Shown: positions 1 through 11,340, numbered from the stretch's first letter. The stretch: 64,000 nucleotides of DNA from Diplonema papillatum (GCA_030068145.1 JAPJBO010000662.1:62001-126000); one strand, 5' to 3'. Program-made: numbers and translations. The notes: generated by a model from the letters alone, not told the origin.

Positions 1-985
1 TAGGCTCTAAAAAGTGTGGTAGGCGCTTGGTAGGCGCTTTCGACAGCGGGTTTTCAAATGGATATTTTCTTCGGACGAGAGGAGGATCGCCTTAAATCGG
101 CAGCGCTCATACTGCGAACACAGTTCTTAAGCGATAACTTCTGCTCCACGGTGCCATGGAACAGGCACCAGACCTGGTCCATGTTCCTTTGCCGCTGGAG
201 AGAGTCTGCCAGCTCATCCGCGACAGGTTTCAGCGCGCTGTGCGCCTTGCCCGGTTCGGTCCCAGAGTCTTTTCACTGACTCGCAGGTGGTCGATCCGAA
301 GAATGAACGTTTTTCTGGGAGAAGGTGGTCAATGATCTCGTTCCCTTCGAGTCAAGCATCGCTCGTGTGGATGCGGCGCCCAAGGCCTGGCCTTGGGTGT
401 CCTTCGAGTGCTGCTTTGGAAGGTGGTTCAGGGTCTTTCCAGGTTTGTCGTTGAGTCCAAGTGCGTCAGCAAACTCAGTTTCCGCGTCAGTCTTCGTCAT
501 GACTTTCTTCCCTCATGGATGTCTGCAAGTTCTTCAGCAAGGTCCCGGCCTGCTTTCGAAGCTTTTCTTGGACGCCAATGTGGAGCTTTGAGCATGGAAG
601 CCCGCAGCACGGTGGGTGACGGCGCCGCAGGTACAGCCCGAGGTATCCTGACAGGCGCGAGAGTCTGACTGGAATATCGTCGTCTTGTTGTTGCTGCGGG
701 CCCACCTCCTTGTCCACCGCGCATTGCATGTCTGCTAAGCCCAGGCCTTGAAGCAGCCGAAGCCAAAAAGTAGCCTGAGATCGACTGAACCACCCATTGC
801 CCAAAGCGCCTACCGCGCCTACCAAGCAGCTACCAACAGGATTTTGGGGTTGGTAGGCGCCGAAAATGCGGAAACGCGCCTACGAAGCGCCTACCATGAG
901 CCTAAAAAGCGCCTACGAAACGCCTACCAAGAGCCTAAAAAGCGCCTACGAAACGCCTACTAAATTCACACGCCTACGGTAGGCA
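1..985. repeat. TAGGCGCTT-module element, left end cut by window
   Basis: The first 45 bases carry TAGGCTCT and two GGTAGGCGCTT modules. Bases 835-985 carry the same modules in the opposite orientation (AGCGCCTACC, AGCCTAAAAAGCGCCTACG), repeated several times. This is the layout of a small transposable element whose ends are inverted arrays of one short module. The interior (about 60-780) holds only short unconvincing reading frames and I see no gene in it. The element lies downstream of the last PKA exon I can find, so it may sit in an intron of that gene or have replaced its 3' end. Family unknown. Confidence 0.5.
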
Positions 986-1441
986 TCCATCTATGATATG
1001 GGCAGCGCTTGTGATTGGGCAAGGAGTACCCAGCTATCTGTTCCACGTCTGTTCGCTCGGCAGCGGTTTCGCCAGACAGTAGGTAGGGGCAGAGGTACCG
1101 TATGCGTTTCCACGTTTTTTTATCATGAACCTCCCAATCCAGGGGACTTTAGCTCTTTGTCTGACCGAGCAAAAAAGCCGGTTTCAGCCAAAAACCCGGT
1201 TTTGGGGTCTGTGGTGCCTGAGAGTGGGTGTCTGAGTGCCTGGAACCGTCGCCCCGCGCACGCAAACAAGGGAACGGAGGGGGGTGCGTTTATCAAACTA
1301 CGGAGATGGTGAGTGACAAGCTTCGAATAACAGTGGCACACCGTGACGCGCCACGTAACTGCAGTACTGTACACTGATGGGACAAGATACCGTGGCGCGG
1401 GTGATATATATACCAGGGAAGAAATGCGAAAAACGACATAC

Positions 1442-3309
1442 AGCAGCGCCAGCTCTCCAAAGTACTGGCCGGCTCCGAGGACGCTGATGTTGCCGTCAGC
1501 CCGCGTTGAGACCTGCACTTTGCCAACTTCAATGAAGTAGAAATTGTCACCTTCTGTGTCTTCTTCGACGATGATTGTGTTCGGCGGGTACTCAACGGGC
1601 TCCAACACATCTGCAATACGTGCCTTCTCGTACGGCTCCACCGAGCTGAGTATCGGGATATCATCGAGGAAATCCATGTACTGATCCCGCTTCTTCATCG
1701 TCACGTTCAACAGGACACCTCTAAACGATTCCCGATCAAGCACCCAGCACACAACATCGGTTCGAGCAATAATCGTGGCTGCTCTAGGTGTCCCATACAT
1801 GAGGCCGAGTTCGCCGAAGCTGTCGCCCGTACCGATGAACCCCACAGTCTGCGTGGTGGTTCGTGGTGCGAGAGTAAATAGGGAGCAAAAATCGCTTCGC
1901 CTAGGAGGATCTAGAAGGAAAATAGTAACGAACAGACGAGGTTGCAAACGGAAGAAGGCAGGCGCTGGACTGCTCCGTGTAATGTAAGAGCCGGTAGATG
2001 TAAAGCTGGAGTTGAGAAGCGGGTGTCACACCCGCTTTTCGGGTGTGGATTTACACGCGTTTTGGTTGTAGCACACCCGCTTTTCGGGTGTGACTCGGGC
2101 ACACCCTCTTTAAACTCCGCTTCTGAGGCTGGACCTCTTCGTGTAAGACTCCGAATGACAGTTGAGGCGGTGTCGCGGTCCATGATAACGTGAGGAACCT
2201 AGAAGAGAAGGGTGTGTTCGCTACGCCAGTGCCCGCGCGGTAACGGCAGCATGCAAAGTTTGCAGTCGACGATGGCATACCTTCGGTTCATCTTCGTCTT
2301 CGTCTTTTATCGTGATTTGACACCGACCCGCTTGGATGACATAGTAGCTGTCCCCGTCGTCCCCTTGCGTGATGATCGCGTCACCTGGCTTGAAGTCTTC
2401 CTGGTCGAGAGCGTCCATGAGAACCTTCCGGTCTCTCGAGTCCAGAGACGCGAAGAGGATGTTGTCGTGGAGGATCTTTTCGATCTCTTGGATCTGCTCT
2501 GCTGACTTCTGGTTCCTTCGTGACTCCCAGTGAACTGTCGCCTGGTTGCCGGCCTCCGACGAAACAGCTTGTCTCCTCAGCTTTTCTTTCAGTTGCGAAG
2601 CACTCGACGCGTCATCCTTCGAAGGCGTCGCCAACTCAATCCCCGTGCTAGCTATTCGCTTCGCTGCTTCGACCGGGCCCAAGATCTCCTCCAACGTCAG
2701 TTTGTCGATGGGCCTGTCTTGCAGACTAGCCATCGTGCGGGGAGGAAACGTGTAGCTACGCAGGGCGATTTGGAGTTCGTTCGGGGGCGCCAAGAACTCG
2801 TCGCACTCCAGCCCAAGAACTTCGTACAGCTCCATTGTGGCCTGCATTGCGTGCGAGGAGGAAGTGCAAGAAGTGTGCTCGTGGTAGCGGCACGGTTGGC
2901 TGTACGCACTGTGTTTCGGTTCCTTTCAGCCACGGCCACATTAAGGCGGCCACCACCAGAGCCTCGTCTGCGTGTCTGGAGACAGGACAGCGACTGAGTC
3001 TGATGCAGACTGCTGTTCGCTAGCTTGTCACAGGGCCGCTCATCATCAGGACAACAAAGATCCGAGGATCCTGAGAGAAAGTCGTTGTGTGCATACATGT
3101 TTTTCGTCCTTGCGGAACTTGCCGATGCGCGCCCGCTGATCCTTTGCCAGCTCCAAGGCTTGCTTGATGACGGTTTTGAAGGTCGCCGGCTGCGAGTTAG
3201 ACGGCTCCTGAGTCGCTTGCACCGGCGGGCTTTGTGCCTGTGTGTGTGTGGGGTGTATCCTACTGAACCTTTGTTCAGAAACTGTCACAATAACCTTCTT
3301 GGAATGATA
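1442..3309 (-). CDS. cAMP-dependent protein kinase regulatory subunit, three internal exons (partial)
   Basis: The product binds cAMP and inhibits the PKA catalytic subunit. Exons on the minus strand are about 3309-3097, 2842-2281 and 1848-1442, all joined in phase 0. Donors are GTATGC (3096), GTATGC (2280) and GTATGT (1441); the acceptor at 1849 reads ACGCAG. The middle exon carries an RI-type pseudosubstrate RRQAV (near 2577), with Ala at the phospho-site, then the first half of cyclic-nucleotide domain A (NILFASLDSRDRKVLMDAL). The next exon completes phosphate-binding cassette A, FGELGLMYGTPRAAT with Glu and Arg present, then domain B as far as YFGELALL. The end of cassette B and the C-terminus are not found in bases 1-1441; they lie beyond the window or are lost. 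No docking/dimerisation domain is recognised. The 5'-most acceptor is uncertain (TAG at 3310-3312 keeps phase). Confidence 0.8.
2021..2092. repeat. paired small hairpins in PKA intron
   Basis: Two copies of the hairpin CACACCCG-CTTTT-CGGGTGTG occur at 2027-2047 and 2072-2092, within the intron 1849-2280. No function is evident; they look like debris of a small foldback repeat. Confidence 0.6.
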
Positions 3310-3736
3310 CTATGACGAAATGATCTAATTTCGAAAACGGCATCGAAGCCATTCTGCTCTGCTTTACAGCGCTGATGAGTACTCGTTCTCACCAGGCTAA
3401 AGCCCACGACATCCCCGTTTCTGCGGAGGAGTAGCTGCGCAACTTATCCCTCCGAGTGTACTGCCCATCAACAGCACTGACGGTGACTGGGCAACGAAGC
3501 CACGAGACTACGGACGGGGCAAGCTTGTTGAAGCTGCGTTTCCCCTCGTTACTGCAATACTGGAGGCATTCTGGTCTGGAGGCTGTTCGTGTCATTCTGC
3601 AGATGCTTTGAGCTTTAGTCGTTAGGTATAACCATGGTCAAGCGCGCGCACTTGGTGTCAGTCGAAGCTTGGTGAACGCTTCGACGGGGCCGGCGTGATG
3701 TATGAACTATTCGTATGGCACTTTCTTTTGATTGGG

Positions 3737-3836
3737 CGCACTAGCGGAACTCACCTGCTTTGGCAAAGTTCGTGTTGTACGCTGCCAACTACCACAACTA
3801 TCAGTACCAACAACAATGTGCCATTTGTCAAAACAA
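3737..3836 (+). repeat. dispersed repeat, copy 1
   Basis: About 100 bp (GCACTAGCGGAACTCACCTG...) recurs at 11183-11279 with scattered substitutions. On the minus strand it contains a good splice donor (CAG|GTGAGT), lost in copy 2, where the same bases read CAG|GCGAGT. Probably a short interspersed element. Confidence 0.6.
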
Positions 3837-4375
3837 AAGAAAGAAATAGGGGAGCAAACCTGCAACTCCGGAGCGATTGCGTGCTTGCTCAGCGGGCTCC
3901 GCGGGGGGGGGTGCGGTGACGGGGCGGCCGCGTTGTCCGGCCGGTGGCCCGCGTGCCGCGCGGCCTTCGGCGGCGGGCACGCCTGCGCGGCGGCGGCGGC
4001 GGTGTTGTTGTTGCCGTGGGCGCCGCCGCCGCCGGGGGGAAAGGCCGGCTCCTTGTCTTCCGAGCCGTGCGCCTGCGCGTGCGACGGCCGCCGCGGCGGC
4101 TTCGGCTCCTGCGGCGGCTGCTGCTGGTGGTGGGACGGCCGGTGCTGCTGCTGCTGCTGCTGCTTGGCGTCGTCGGCCTTCTTTTTCCGGCGCTGCTTCG
4201 GGTCCCCGCCGCCGCCGTTGTCGGGCACCTTCCGCTCCCCCTTCCGCTGCTGCAGGCCGGGCCCCTCCGACCGCGCGTCCTTGACGCCATCAAACCCGCT
4301 GCTGTGCCGGTCTTGCACATACCTCGGTTTCCCGCCAGCACCCGGCCGCGTAGGCACACTTTGCCCTCCACCCAT
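3755..4375 (-). CDS. candidate first exon, N-myristoylated low-complexity protein (possibly PKA regulatory N-terminus)
   Basis: A minus-strand ATG at 4375 with A at -3 and G at +4 starts MGGGQSVPTRPGAGG, which fits an N-myristoylation signal (Gly2). A basic, Gln-, Pro- and Ala-rich disordered stretch follows, with a poly-Gln run near residues 73-78. Two donors are possible, both in phase 0: CAG|GTTTGC (exon end 3860) and the stronger CAG|GTGAGT (exon end 3755). Either phase fits the next exon at about 3309, so this could be the N-terminus of the PKA regulatory subunit, giving a membrane-anchored form as known for some apicomplexan PKA-R proteins. The link to that gene is inferred; it could equally be a separate gene. 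Confidence 0.45.
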
Positions 4376-4627
4376 TTTCTTCTTATTTTCGGCGCGCCGC
4401 GCGCAAAAGAACCCGCGATCTCCAGCGGTTTGCTCTTTGCGATCGAGCGCCGGGGGAGGATTGGTGGTTATGCTTGTCCCTCTTTTCCAGCTTGCAAAAA
4501 GGAGCACCGTCGAAGGACGGGTGTGCAAGGCGACTCGCTTCGCACCAGTGGTCCCGGGCGGCGCTGCACTCTGCACGATCCGGTCCGAAGACGTGTGCCT
4601 TCTACGCCTTCGCCCCGAATTGGGAGC
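4376..4627. other. upstream region of the MGGG exon, no gene seen
   Basis: The minus-strand frame stays open upstream to 4576 but without recognisable domains. It probably holds the promoter or 5' UTR. No clear TATA box was found. Confidence 0.3.
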
Positions 4628-5490
4628 AGAGGGCCGGCAGCTGACGGCGTGTGTGCGATTTCTCCGTACCTTGCTGAATATCTTCCCTACGTTCGCTGAC
4701 TCCAGCCGGCGCGCTTCGCGCCGCGCGATTCGAAGCGCGCTGGGATACGTATTTCTCGCTTTTGCCCCGCCGATATGTGAAGAGAGGGCCGGCGGCGTGT
4801 GTGCGATTTCTCCGTACCTTGCTGAATATCTTCCCTACGTTCGCTGACTCCAGCCGGCGCGCTTCGCGCCGCGCGATTCGAAGCGCGCTGGGATACGTAT
4901 TTCTCGCTTTTGCCCCGCCGATATGTGAAGAGAGGGCCGGCGGCGTGTGTGCGATTTCTCCGTACCTTGCTGAATATCTTCCCTACGTTCGCTGACTCCA
5001 GCCGGCGCGCTTCGCGCCGCGCGATTCGAAGCGCGCTGGGATACGTATTTCTCGCTTTTGCCCCGCCGATATGTGAAGAGAGGGCCGGCGGCGTGTGTGC
5101 GATTTCTCCGTACCTTGCTGAATATCTTCCCTACGTTCGCTGACTCCAGCCGGCGCGCTTCGCGCCGCGCGATTCGAAGCGCGCTGGGATACGTATTTCT
5201 CGCTTTTGCCCCGCCGATATGTGAAGAGAGGGCCGGCGGCGTGTGTGCGATTTCTCCGTACCTTGCTGAATATCTTCCCTACGTTCGCTGACTCCAGCCG
5301 GCGGCTTCGCGCCGCGCGATTCGAAGCGCGCTGGGATACGTATTTCTCGCTTTTGCCCCGCCAATATGTGAAGAGAGGGCCGGCGGCGTGTGTGCGATTC
5401 TCCGTACCTTGCTTAGTATCTTCCCCACCCAGCCGGCGACTTCGCGCCGCACGATTCGAAGCGCGCCGGGACGCGTAATTCCGCTTTTGC
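4628..5490 (+). repeat. 148-bp tandem repeat array (about 5.5 copies)
   Basis: The unit starting GTGTGCGATTTCTCCGTACC recurs at 4650, 4798, 4946, 5094, 5242 and 5390, an exact 148-bp period for the first copies, the last being degenerate. Each unit contains the inverted repeat GCGCGCTTCG...CGAAGCGCGC, able to form a strong GC hairpin. Reading frames through it are by-products of the repetition. It lies directly upstream of the minus-strand MGGG exon, so it may affect its promoter. Confidence 0.95.
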
Positions 5491-5601
5491 CCCGCCAATG
5501 TGGGAGGAGACACGGTCGTCAGCTGGTGGGCGCGTGCAACTTCTACCCTTGTTTTTGTGTGGTTTTCCTCCTTCCGCTGTTTCCAGCCGGCGCTGCGCAC
5601 C

Positions 5602-5604
<3 letters not shown>

Positions 5605-5662
<58 letters not shown>
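5605..5662. repeat. (AC)29 microsatellite
   Basis: An uninterrupted AC dinucleotide run at the edge of the degenerate repeat region. Confidence 0.98.
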
Positions 5663-5664
<2 letters not shown>

Positions 5665-5689
5665 TTTCACCTGCAGAAGCCCCGCTGAT

Positions 5690-6260
5690 CGAAGAGAGTC
5701 GGGCCGCCAATTGATGACGCGGGTAACACTCGCGCCTGTAGAGGTTATTTTCACGATGTTGCTGTACACGCACACCCGGAAGTTGTGTGCACGTTAAACT
5801 CGCGCCCGCTGCGGTGGTGCGGGCACTTCCCCTTGTCCAGCCTGACGCACGCGCGTCGCCGCTGTCCGAAACGGTTTTCGCTGCAGTCCGCGCCGTCAGT
5901 TGATGGCGAAAGCGATGTTTCACACGCGCACGCACACTTGGGATGTGCCGGGTTTGCTAGGTGCCGTCGTCCACGCGGGTGATGAGTAAGGCGGCCAGTT
6001 GAAGGCGAAAGCGAGTTGCGGGGTTCCCCTTGTCCAGCCGACGGTTGACAACGCACGCGCAGCCCGCACTTGAATGCGCCAGGTTCGCTTTTACGCCGTC
6101 GTCCGCGCGGGTGCGAAGAAGGGCTCGCCAGTTGATGGTGCGAATGCGATATCGATCGTCGCGCCTTGTCTGCTAAGTTCCTTTCTCGGCAAACAAGCCG
6201 CGGGGGTGTGCTGTGAGTAGGACCGCCAGTCGATGAGGCGCAATCAAAACACCGCGCGCC
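5690..6260 (+). repeat. degenerate tandem repeats (CCAGTTGATGGCGAAAGCGA module)
   Basis: Variants of GCCAGTTGATG(G)CGAAAGCGA recur near 5703, 5896, 5995, 6129 and 6226, with CCTTGTCCAGCC and GTCGTCCGCGCGGGTG motifs between them. It is an older, diverged satellite next to the 148-bp array. Confidence 0.55.
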
Positions 6261-7900
6261 GTGTTTGCTAGTTTCCTTTCTATCCCCGAGCAGGCGTTGC
6301 TTTTGCCAACGATGTTCACGCGGGCGGGTAAGGTCCCGCGTAGCCGGTCGTTGTTTGCAGCTGGATCTCGCGGTCCCTGCTCAATGGTCTTCGGTCCGGT
6401 GCTCTTCTTCGCGCGCGCGGGAAAAGGCACGCAGCGGCACGAACATGTGTGTGTGTCGGCGGCTAGTGTTTGAGAGTGAAGGTTCGCTTGCGAATCCTGT
6501 GATTTCTTTTTTTGAAGTCTCCGGGTTGTGTAGGGAGGCGTGCAAATGAGGTTGCACTGCTGTTCTTTCGTGTCGTTCTGGTGCAAACTCACAGTTTGCA
6601 CAGCGCCCCAACTTCGTCTTCTGCACTGTGGATAACCGCTGCTTGACGCCCGTGCCACTGCAGTACAGCTGTAGACGTAGAGCTTGACTTGACCGTGTAG
6701 CAGGCTTCCCCGGCACGTGCTCGCAACAAGGGGAGGTGTCGCCGTTCACCAGCTAAATCCGTTCCGAAGTGCCACTTCGGAACAGCGCCGTGTCACTTTC
6801 GAAAAGGGCCGGACACTGTGAGCACCCTTCCGAATTGCTTCTCCGAGTACCTACAAAAAAAGACTGGCGCTTCGTTTCGTCCGCGTGTCGGTTGATCATT
6901 TCCCGCTTGTATTCACCTTGTTTTCAATGTCATGTTAGAAACCTGATCACCAGCATACCACGCGGTCTACGTCTTTGTGGCGTGGTGTGTACAATACGTT
7001 GTAGGGCAACCCGCAAGATTGTTAACACTAAAAAAGGAAGAAATGGAGCAGTAGCACCTTGCTTTGAAATTGTCGGCGAAGGGCGAGGAAACAGAGGGAG
7101 AAGCAAGACAGCAAGACAAGCGAGAAATGCTGTCTGGCGGATGACACATGGGCCTAAGTCTAACATGAGAAAAGCGCGTCCGATGCGGGTAAAAGGGAGG
7201 ATCAGTCTTGCCGTCAATGCGCAAGCGTTGCATTTTGCCCGAAGTGTCCGCTGATTGCCAACGGCGACGTTACAACGGGCTTCTGCCACCTCCTCATTTT
7301 CTGGCTTGGACAGCCAGCTCCCACCTGAAACCCGACGAGAAGAGCAACGCCATGCTTTGTTTCTATTTCTAAATACACAACAAAAAAAAAACGGTTTCGA
7401 CTTGTTTTGTTTTTTTTTTTTTTTTTTTGCTGGGAAAGAAGTGCGTAGTCTTGTTAGGAGATGGAATAGAACGACGCAAACACACGAGAAACTCGCTTGG
7501 TGGTCACGAACGGCCGGCTCTAAGGCCAAGTAATGACCGTCTCTGGGACCGGCTGTCTTTTCCAAGAGAATGGACAGAGGGCCGGGGTTCTTTCTGGTCT
7601 AAGCTTTTGCGGCCAAACGGCTGGAGGCAGCCTGCTCTTCAAAAACTACTCCCGGCAATCGATCAACTTCCCGGACAAGCTCGCCCCAACGCGAGAGACA
7701 AACGAAAGCGAGAGCAAAGTGGATTTCAAAGGCCGGCCTTGCGTGTACCGCCAGCAACTTACGCCGACCATCATGCCCTCGTCAGCCGTTCATACGGACG
7801 CCTGCCGATTCTGTTTTGTTTGAAACAGACTGAGGCTCAGAGCCAACATTTTTTTCGAGCAGCAGGTACCAGGTTGTCGACTTCCATTCATAGATGGGGG
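6260..7900. other. no gene recognised
   Basis: Only short reading frames without domains. Features seen are an A-run and a long T-run around 7381-7430 and otherwise unique sequence. Confidence 0.4.
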
Positions 7901-7907
7901 TCGGTGA

Positions 7908-9778
7908 TCAGTCGTCCAGGGCGCGGTACATGGCACGCACTCTGTCGAGCATGTTCTGGTACATTTGACCTCTTTCGGACGCAGGCTTTGCGGGTGAGGA
8001 CGATTGCGACGATGAAGGCGGGTTCATGGGGTACGGCTCGGGGAGATTTGCAGGCGGTTGCGGAGCGGGCGAGGAGATACTCGGCGAAGGCGGGTGGTGC
8101 TGCTGCTGCTGCTGGTGGTGGTAGTTTTGCTGCTGGTGCGGGAGAGACGTCCAGCACGCCGAAGATGAAGGCGGGGGGGGCGGTGGTGACGGCGGGGGGG
8201 GCGACGGCGGAGGGGGCGGCAGCGGTGAAGCCGATGTGTCGACGCGGGTCATCGACCGAACCGACGGCTGAGAGACTCTTGGACCACCTTGCGCATGACC
8301 ACGAGGAGACGCATTACCTTGCCCACAGGTGGCTTGCCACTCGCCGCCCTGCCCGTAAGCAGGCCCCGCTTCCCTTGTCGGGCTTCGCTCCGAAACGCCC
8401 AAGGAATCGTGTCCCTCCGGCACGCACGTTGAAGCCCCGCTGTACCGCCGGCTTTCCTGCCATCGGGACGTCCCTCTCTCTTTTTCGATACCTAATTCAG
8501 ATACCAACCGCGATGCCGGGGAATACCCTGCCGGTCGACCGGCAAGCGGGTACCTCTCCTCGGTATCCTGCTCGGAATCTCGTGGCAACCCGTGGCCATA
8601 CGTCGCGTCGCTGCGGTATGATGCCTTTGCGCTTGCCCTCCCGCCGCCCGGGAAACTGTCGACGCCTGACGGCAACGGCGTGGCTTCGGGATCAGGGTCG
8701 GTCGCGCTGTCGTACACGATGGAAGGTGCCGAGCCGGGGTTCAGCGGTTGCTGGGCGGCGTACGACGGGACGTGGGCGGGCAGGGCGGCGTCGCGGCGCT
8801 GGTGCAGGCGGTGCGGCGCGTCGCGGCGCGGGTCGGGACCGCCCTCTTGGTAGATGGGCGAGTACCGCCTGGGCGGCTCCCGGCGCGGCTCGTCGTCTTC
8901 GGGTCCGCGGGTTTGCCGGGCGTACGCGGAGGCGTCGCACTCCTCGTCGTCATCCGACGACGAGTCACGTTCGCTCTGCGCGGGGGAGTACGCCGGGGCG
9001 CCCCCGGGCTGGCCGGCTTCGCCGTCGAGGCTCTCGGGCTGGCTCTGCCCCAGGAGCTTCATCCGCTTCGCGAGCTGGCGCGCCTCGGCGCGCTTCGCCA
9101 TCGCGTCGCGCGTGCTCCGCCACGCGTCGGTGCACACGTCACCTTTCTGCGACGGCATTCCGCACGCGCTGCCCCCTTGCCTCTTCGCGGCTTTGGGCGC
9201 GGCTGGCGACCGCGTCCTGTCTCTCCTCTGCTGCGCGAAGGACGCGCCGTTCTTCGCGCCCGCCGCCGTCTTCTCGGCCCTCCCGCGCCCCCAGGGGGGC
9301 TTCGGCTTCGGCTGGGATCCGGGGGAGCGGGTGCTGCTCGCGGGTTGGGACGGCATCGAGGTTTCGTTGGCGACTTTGTCATTCGCTCCGTATCCCTTGC
9401 CCCGGGATGCGGGCGGCCCGGGCTTGCTGACGGCGGGGTGGTAGGCTCGGATGACGGGGTCTACGTCGGTGTGGGAAGGAGGAGGGGGAGGAGGGGACGC
9501 GTGGCTGGGCCAAGCTGATGCTTTCCCGCGCGCCTGCGGCTTTGCGGGAAGGTGTTTCGCTGACCCTTTGTCGGACGGCACGGCGGTGTTCGTCACGTTC
9601 CGGAGGGCGGCTCTCCCTTTGCCAGGAGGTGCTGCGCCTTGTGGCGCCCGTTCACTGCGGGACGCCACCTCCGCGCGCAGCCTCGCGTTCTCCCTTTCAA
9701 GCGCGGTGACATCGCCGTGCAGTACTGTCAGTTCGCGCTGCAGGTAGTCGACTTCGATCGAGTGCTGGTCGACGACCG
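7908..9778 (-). CDS. coiled-coil, Pro/Gln-rich disordered protein
   Basis: An open minus-strand frame of about 620 codons starts at a likely acceptor (TTTCCCCACACTCAG at about 9779) and ends with TGA at 7908. The N-terminus is a leucine-heptad coiled coil (DYLQRELTVLHGDVTALER). The middle is disordered, rich in Ser, Pro, Arg and Ala with an acidic SSSDDDEE patch. Next come polyproline runs, a poly-Gln tract (QQQQQHH) and a short amphipathic C-terminal helix (MLDRVRAMYRALDD). This frame is preferred to the overlapping plus frame because it shows heptads and coherent composition. No enzymatic domain is visible. The first exon is not resolved. Confidence 0.6.
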
Positions 9779-10035
9779 CTGAGTGTGGGGAAACTGAAGT
9801 TATCACCCAATCCGCGAAAAAGTGCGGGAAAAACAACTTTTGCGCTGATTTTTGCATCGGTAGCCCCCCTACATAAAAATAAGGCCACGGGTAACGGGGG
9901 GTAGCGTGAAAGGTTCCGCTGGGTCAGCTGGGCCCTCAGGTCCGTCATGCTCGCAGATAGGGGTTCAGTGCTTGGTTGTGTACATTAAGACTGTCAGAGG
10001 GGCAATTTGCGCTGAGAGGACCGGAAACTCCTTAC

Positions 10036-10221
10036 CATGGCCCGAGACGGCCTTCCCGTTTTCCTCCGCGAAGGTGGAATATTAGGGTGTTGGCCTGACA
10101 TGAAGGAGGACTTCGTTTGAGTCACTTCGGTCAACACTCGTTGGGTCGGTCGGGTCGGGTCTGTCCCAGCGGAAGCCATCTCGCTGCCTGCCGTGGACCT
10201 GTTTTGAGACGTAGAACTCAT
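10036..10221 (-). CDS. candidate short 5' exon
   Basis: Reads MSSTSQNRSTAGSEMASAG and onward, Ser/Thr/Arg-rich, and ends at a consensus donor ATG|GTAAGG (GT at 10035-10034). It may be a 5' exon of the coiled-coil gene, but the phase (0) does not match the phase-1 acceptor at 9779, so an extra exon would be needed. Function unknown. Confidence 0.3.
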
Positions 10222-10484
10222 GCAGGATGCGTCTGCACGCACGGTGGCCGTCGGAACGTGGTGGCAGACAACACCGCTAGATTTACAAACAAACGGGTTC
10301 GGTTGCAGAAGTTCGGCGTCAGACAGAGTATTTCACGTTAGTGTTCGTCAACGAAATAGACACGCAGCCTCGAATCGACGCATCTGGTTGTGCGATAGCC
10401 TCGTCTTCTCATTCCCACTTTGAAAGTCCCTGATACCTCCACCTTCAGACAGATAGATTCTGTGAAGAACTGAAGTCTTCCACT

Positions 10485-10580
10485 TTGGACTGTGGACCCA
10501 CCATGGACCCATGGACCCACCGTGGACCCACTGTGGACTGCGGGATCACCATGAATCCATGGACTGTGGACTCACCGTGT
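10485..10580. repeat. short TGGACCCAC/CCATGGAC repeats
   Basis: Imperfect 8-12 bp repeats of ATGGACCCA and GTGGAC(C/T)CAC in tandem, several of them palindromic around CCATGG. No coding sense is visible. Confidence 0.6.
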
Positions 10581-10805
10581 GAGCCTCGAACAGCCTCTGC
10601 TATAGCAGAAGGGGGCAGGGGGGAGCACACACCCGCATGGACACTCGTGCTCCATTCCCAGTCACGCCAAGTCAAAGAAGATGGCAAATCTGCCACGGGA
10701 CGACCCGTAGTCCGACGTTAAGGTGTAGAGGGCAAGGTTTACAGCAAAAGTGTGGGGGATATATGAATAGCAAACTTGGGCCGTCTCCCAAGTTTACTGT
10801 TGACC

Positions 10806-11010
10806 TACCCCCCCCCCCCCCCCCTGTGCATAAGATGGGATAGCCAAACCCCCAATCCATCTTAAACACGGGGGTGAGGTACCCCCGTGTAAGGCGACTA
10901 CACTGTAGTCTACAGTGCCCCCGTGTTTAAGATGGATACCCCCCTTGATTAACATGGATACCGCCAAAACTCGAATTATTCATCCATCTTATGCACGGGG
11001 GGGGGGGGTC
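10806..11010. mobile_element. nested fold-back (MITE-like) element
   Basis: Two nested inverted repeats. The outer pair is poly-C plus TGTGCATAAGATGG (about 10808-10840) and CCATCTTATGCAC plus poly-G (about 10983-11008). The inner pair is CCATCTTAAACACGGGGG (about 10857-10874) and its perfect complement (about 10917-10934). It is about 200 bp, non-coding, bounded by C/G homopolymers. The poly-G end motif TGCACG(G)nTCGTTGT recurs at 21865-21892. Confidence 0.65.
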
Positions 11011-11340
11011 GTTGTTGTTGGTGCTGGTTTGTGGGATAAGGCAAGGAGAAAAAAAGGGGTGAATTTTTTGCGGTGGTCTCCGCTGGCCTGGTAGTCCGTG
11101 CTACCTCCTTTCTTTTACACTCGTTCTCTTTTCTACTCACTACTTTACGTCCTCTTTCACTCTTTTACTCTCTTTGTTGTGTGCACTAGCGGAACTCGCC
11201 TGCTTTGGTAAGTTTCATGTAGTACGCTGCCAACTACTAATTTTTAGTACCAACAATGCATTGTTAACACAAAAAAAAAGACTCCTGCGACCGACACCAC
11301 GAACACATTCGCAATGAATGTGGCCCTGGGCCCCCCACGT
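11010..11340. other. no gene; contains dispersed repeat copy 2 (11183-11279)
   Basis: Pyrimidine-rich sequence followed by the second copy of the repeat seen at 3737-3836. Confidence 0.5.

Noticed and set aside
4628-5490. CRISPR-like array
   Set aside because: Direct head-to-tail 148-bp units without unique spacers, in a eukaryotic genome.
7427-9430. 667-codon plus-strand frame
   Set aside because: It is antisense to the coiled-coil gene, Arg/Ala-rich without domains, and has no good start; a by-product of GC-rich codons.
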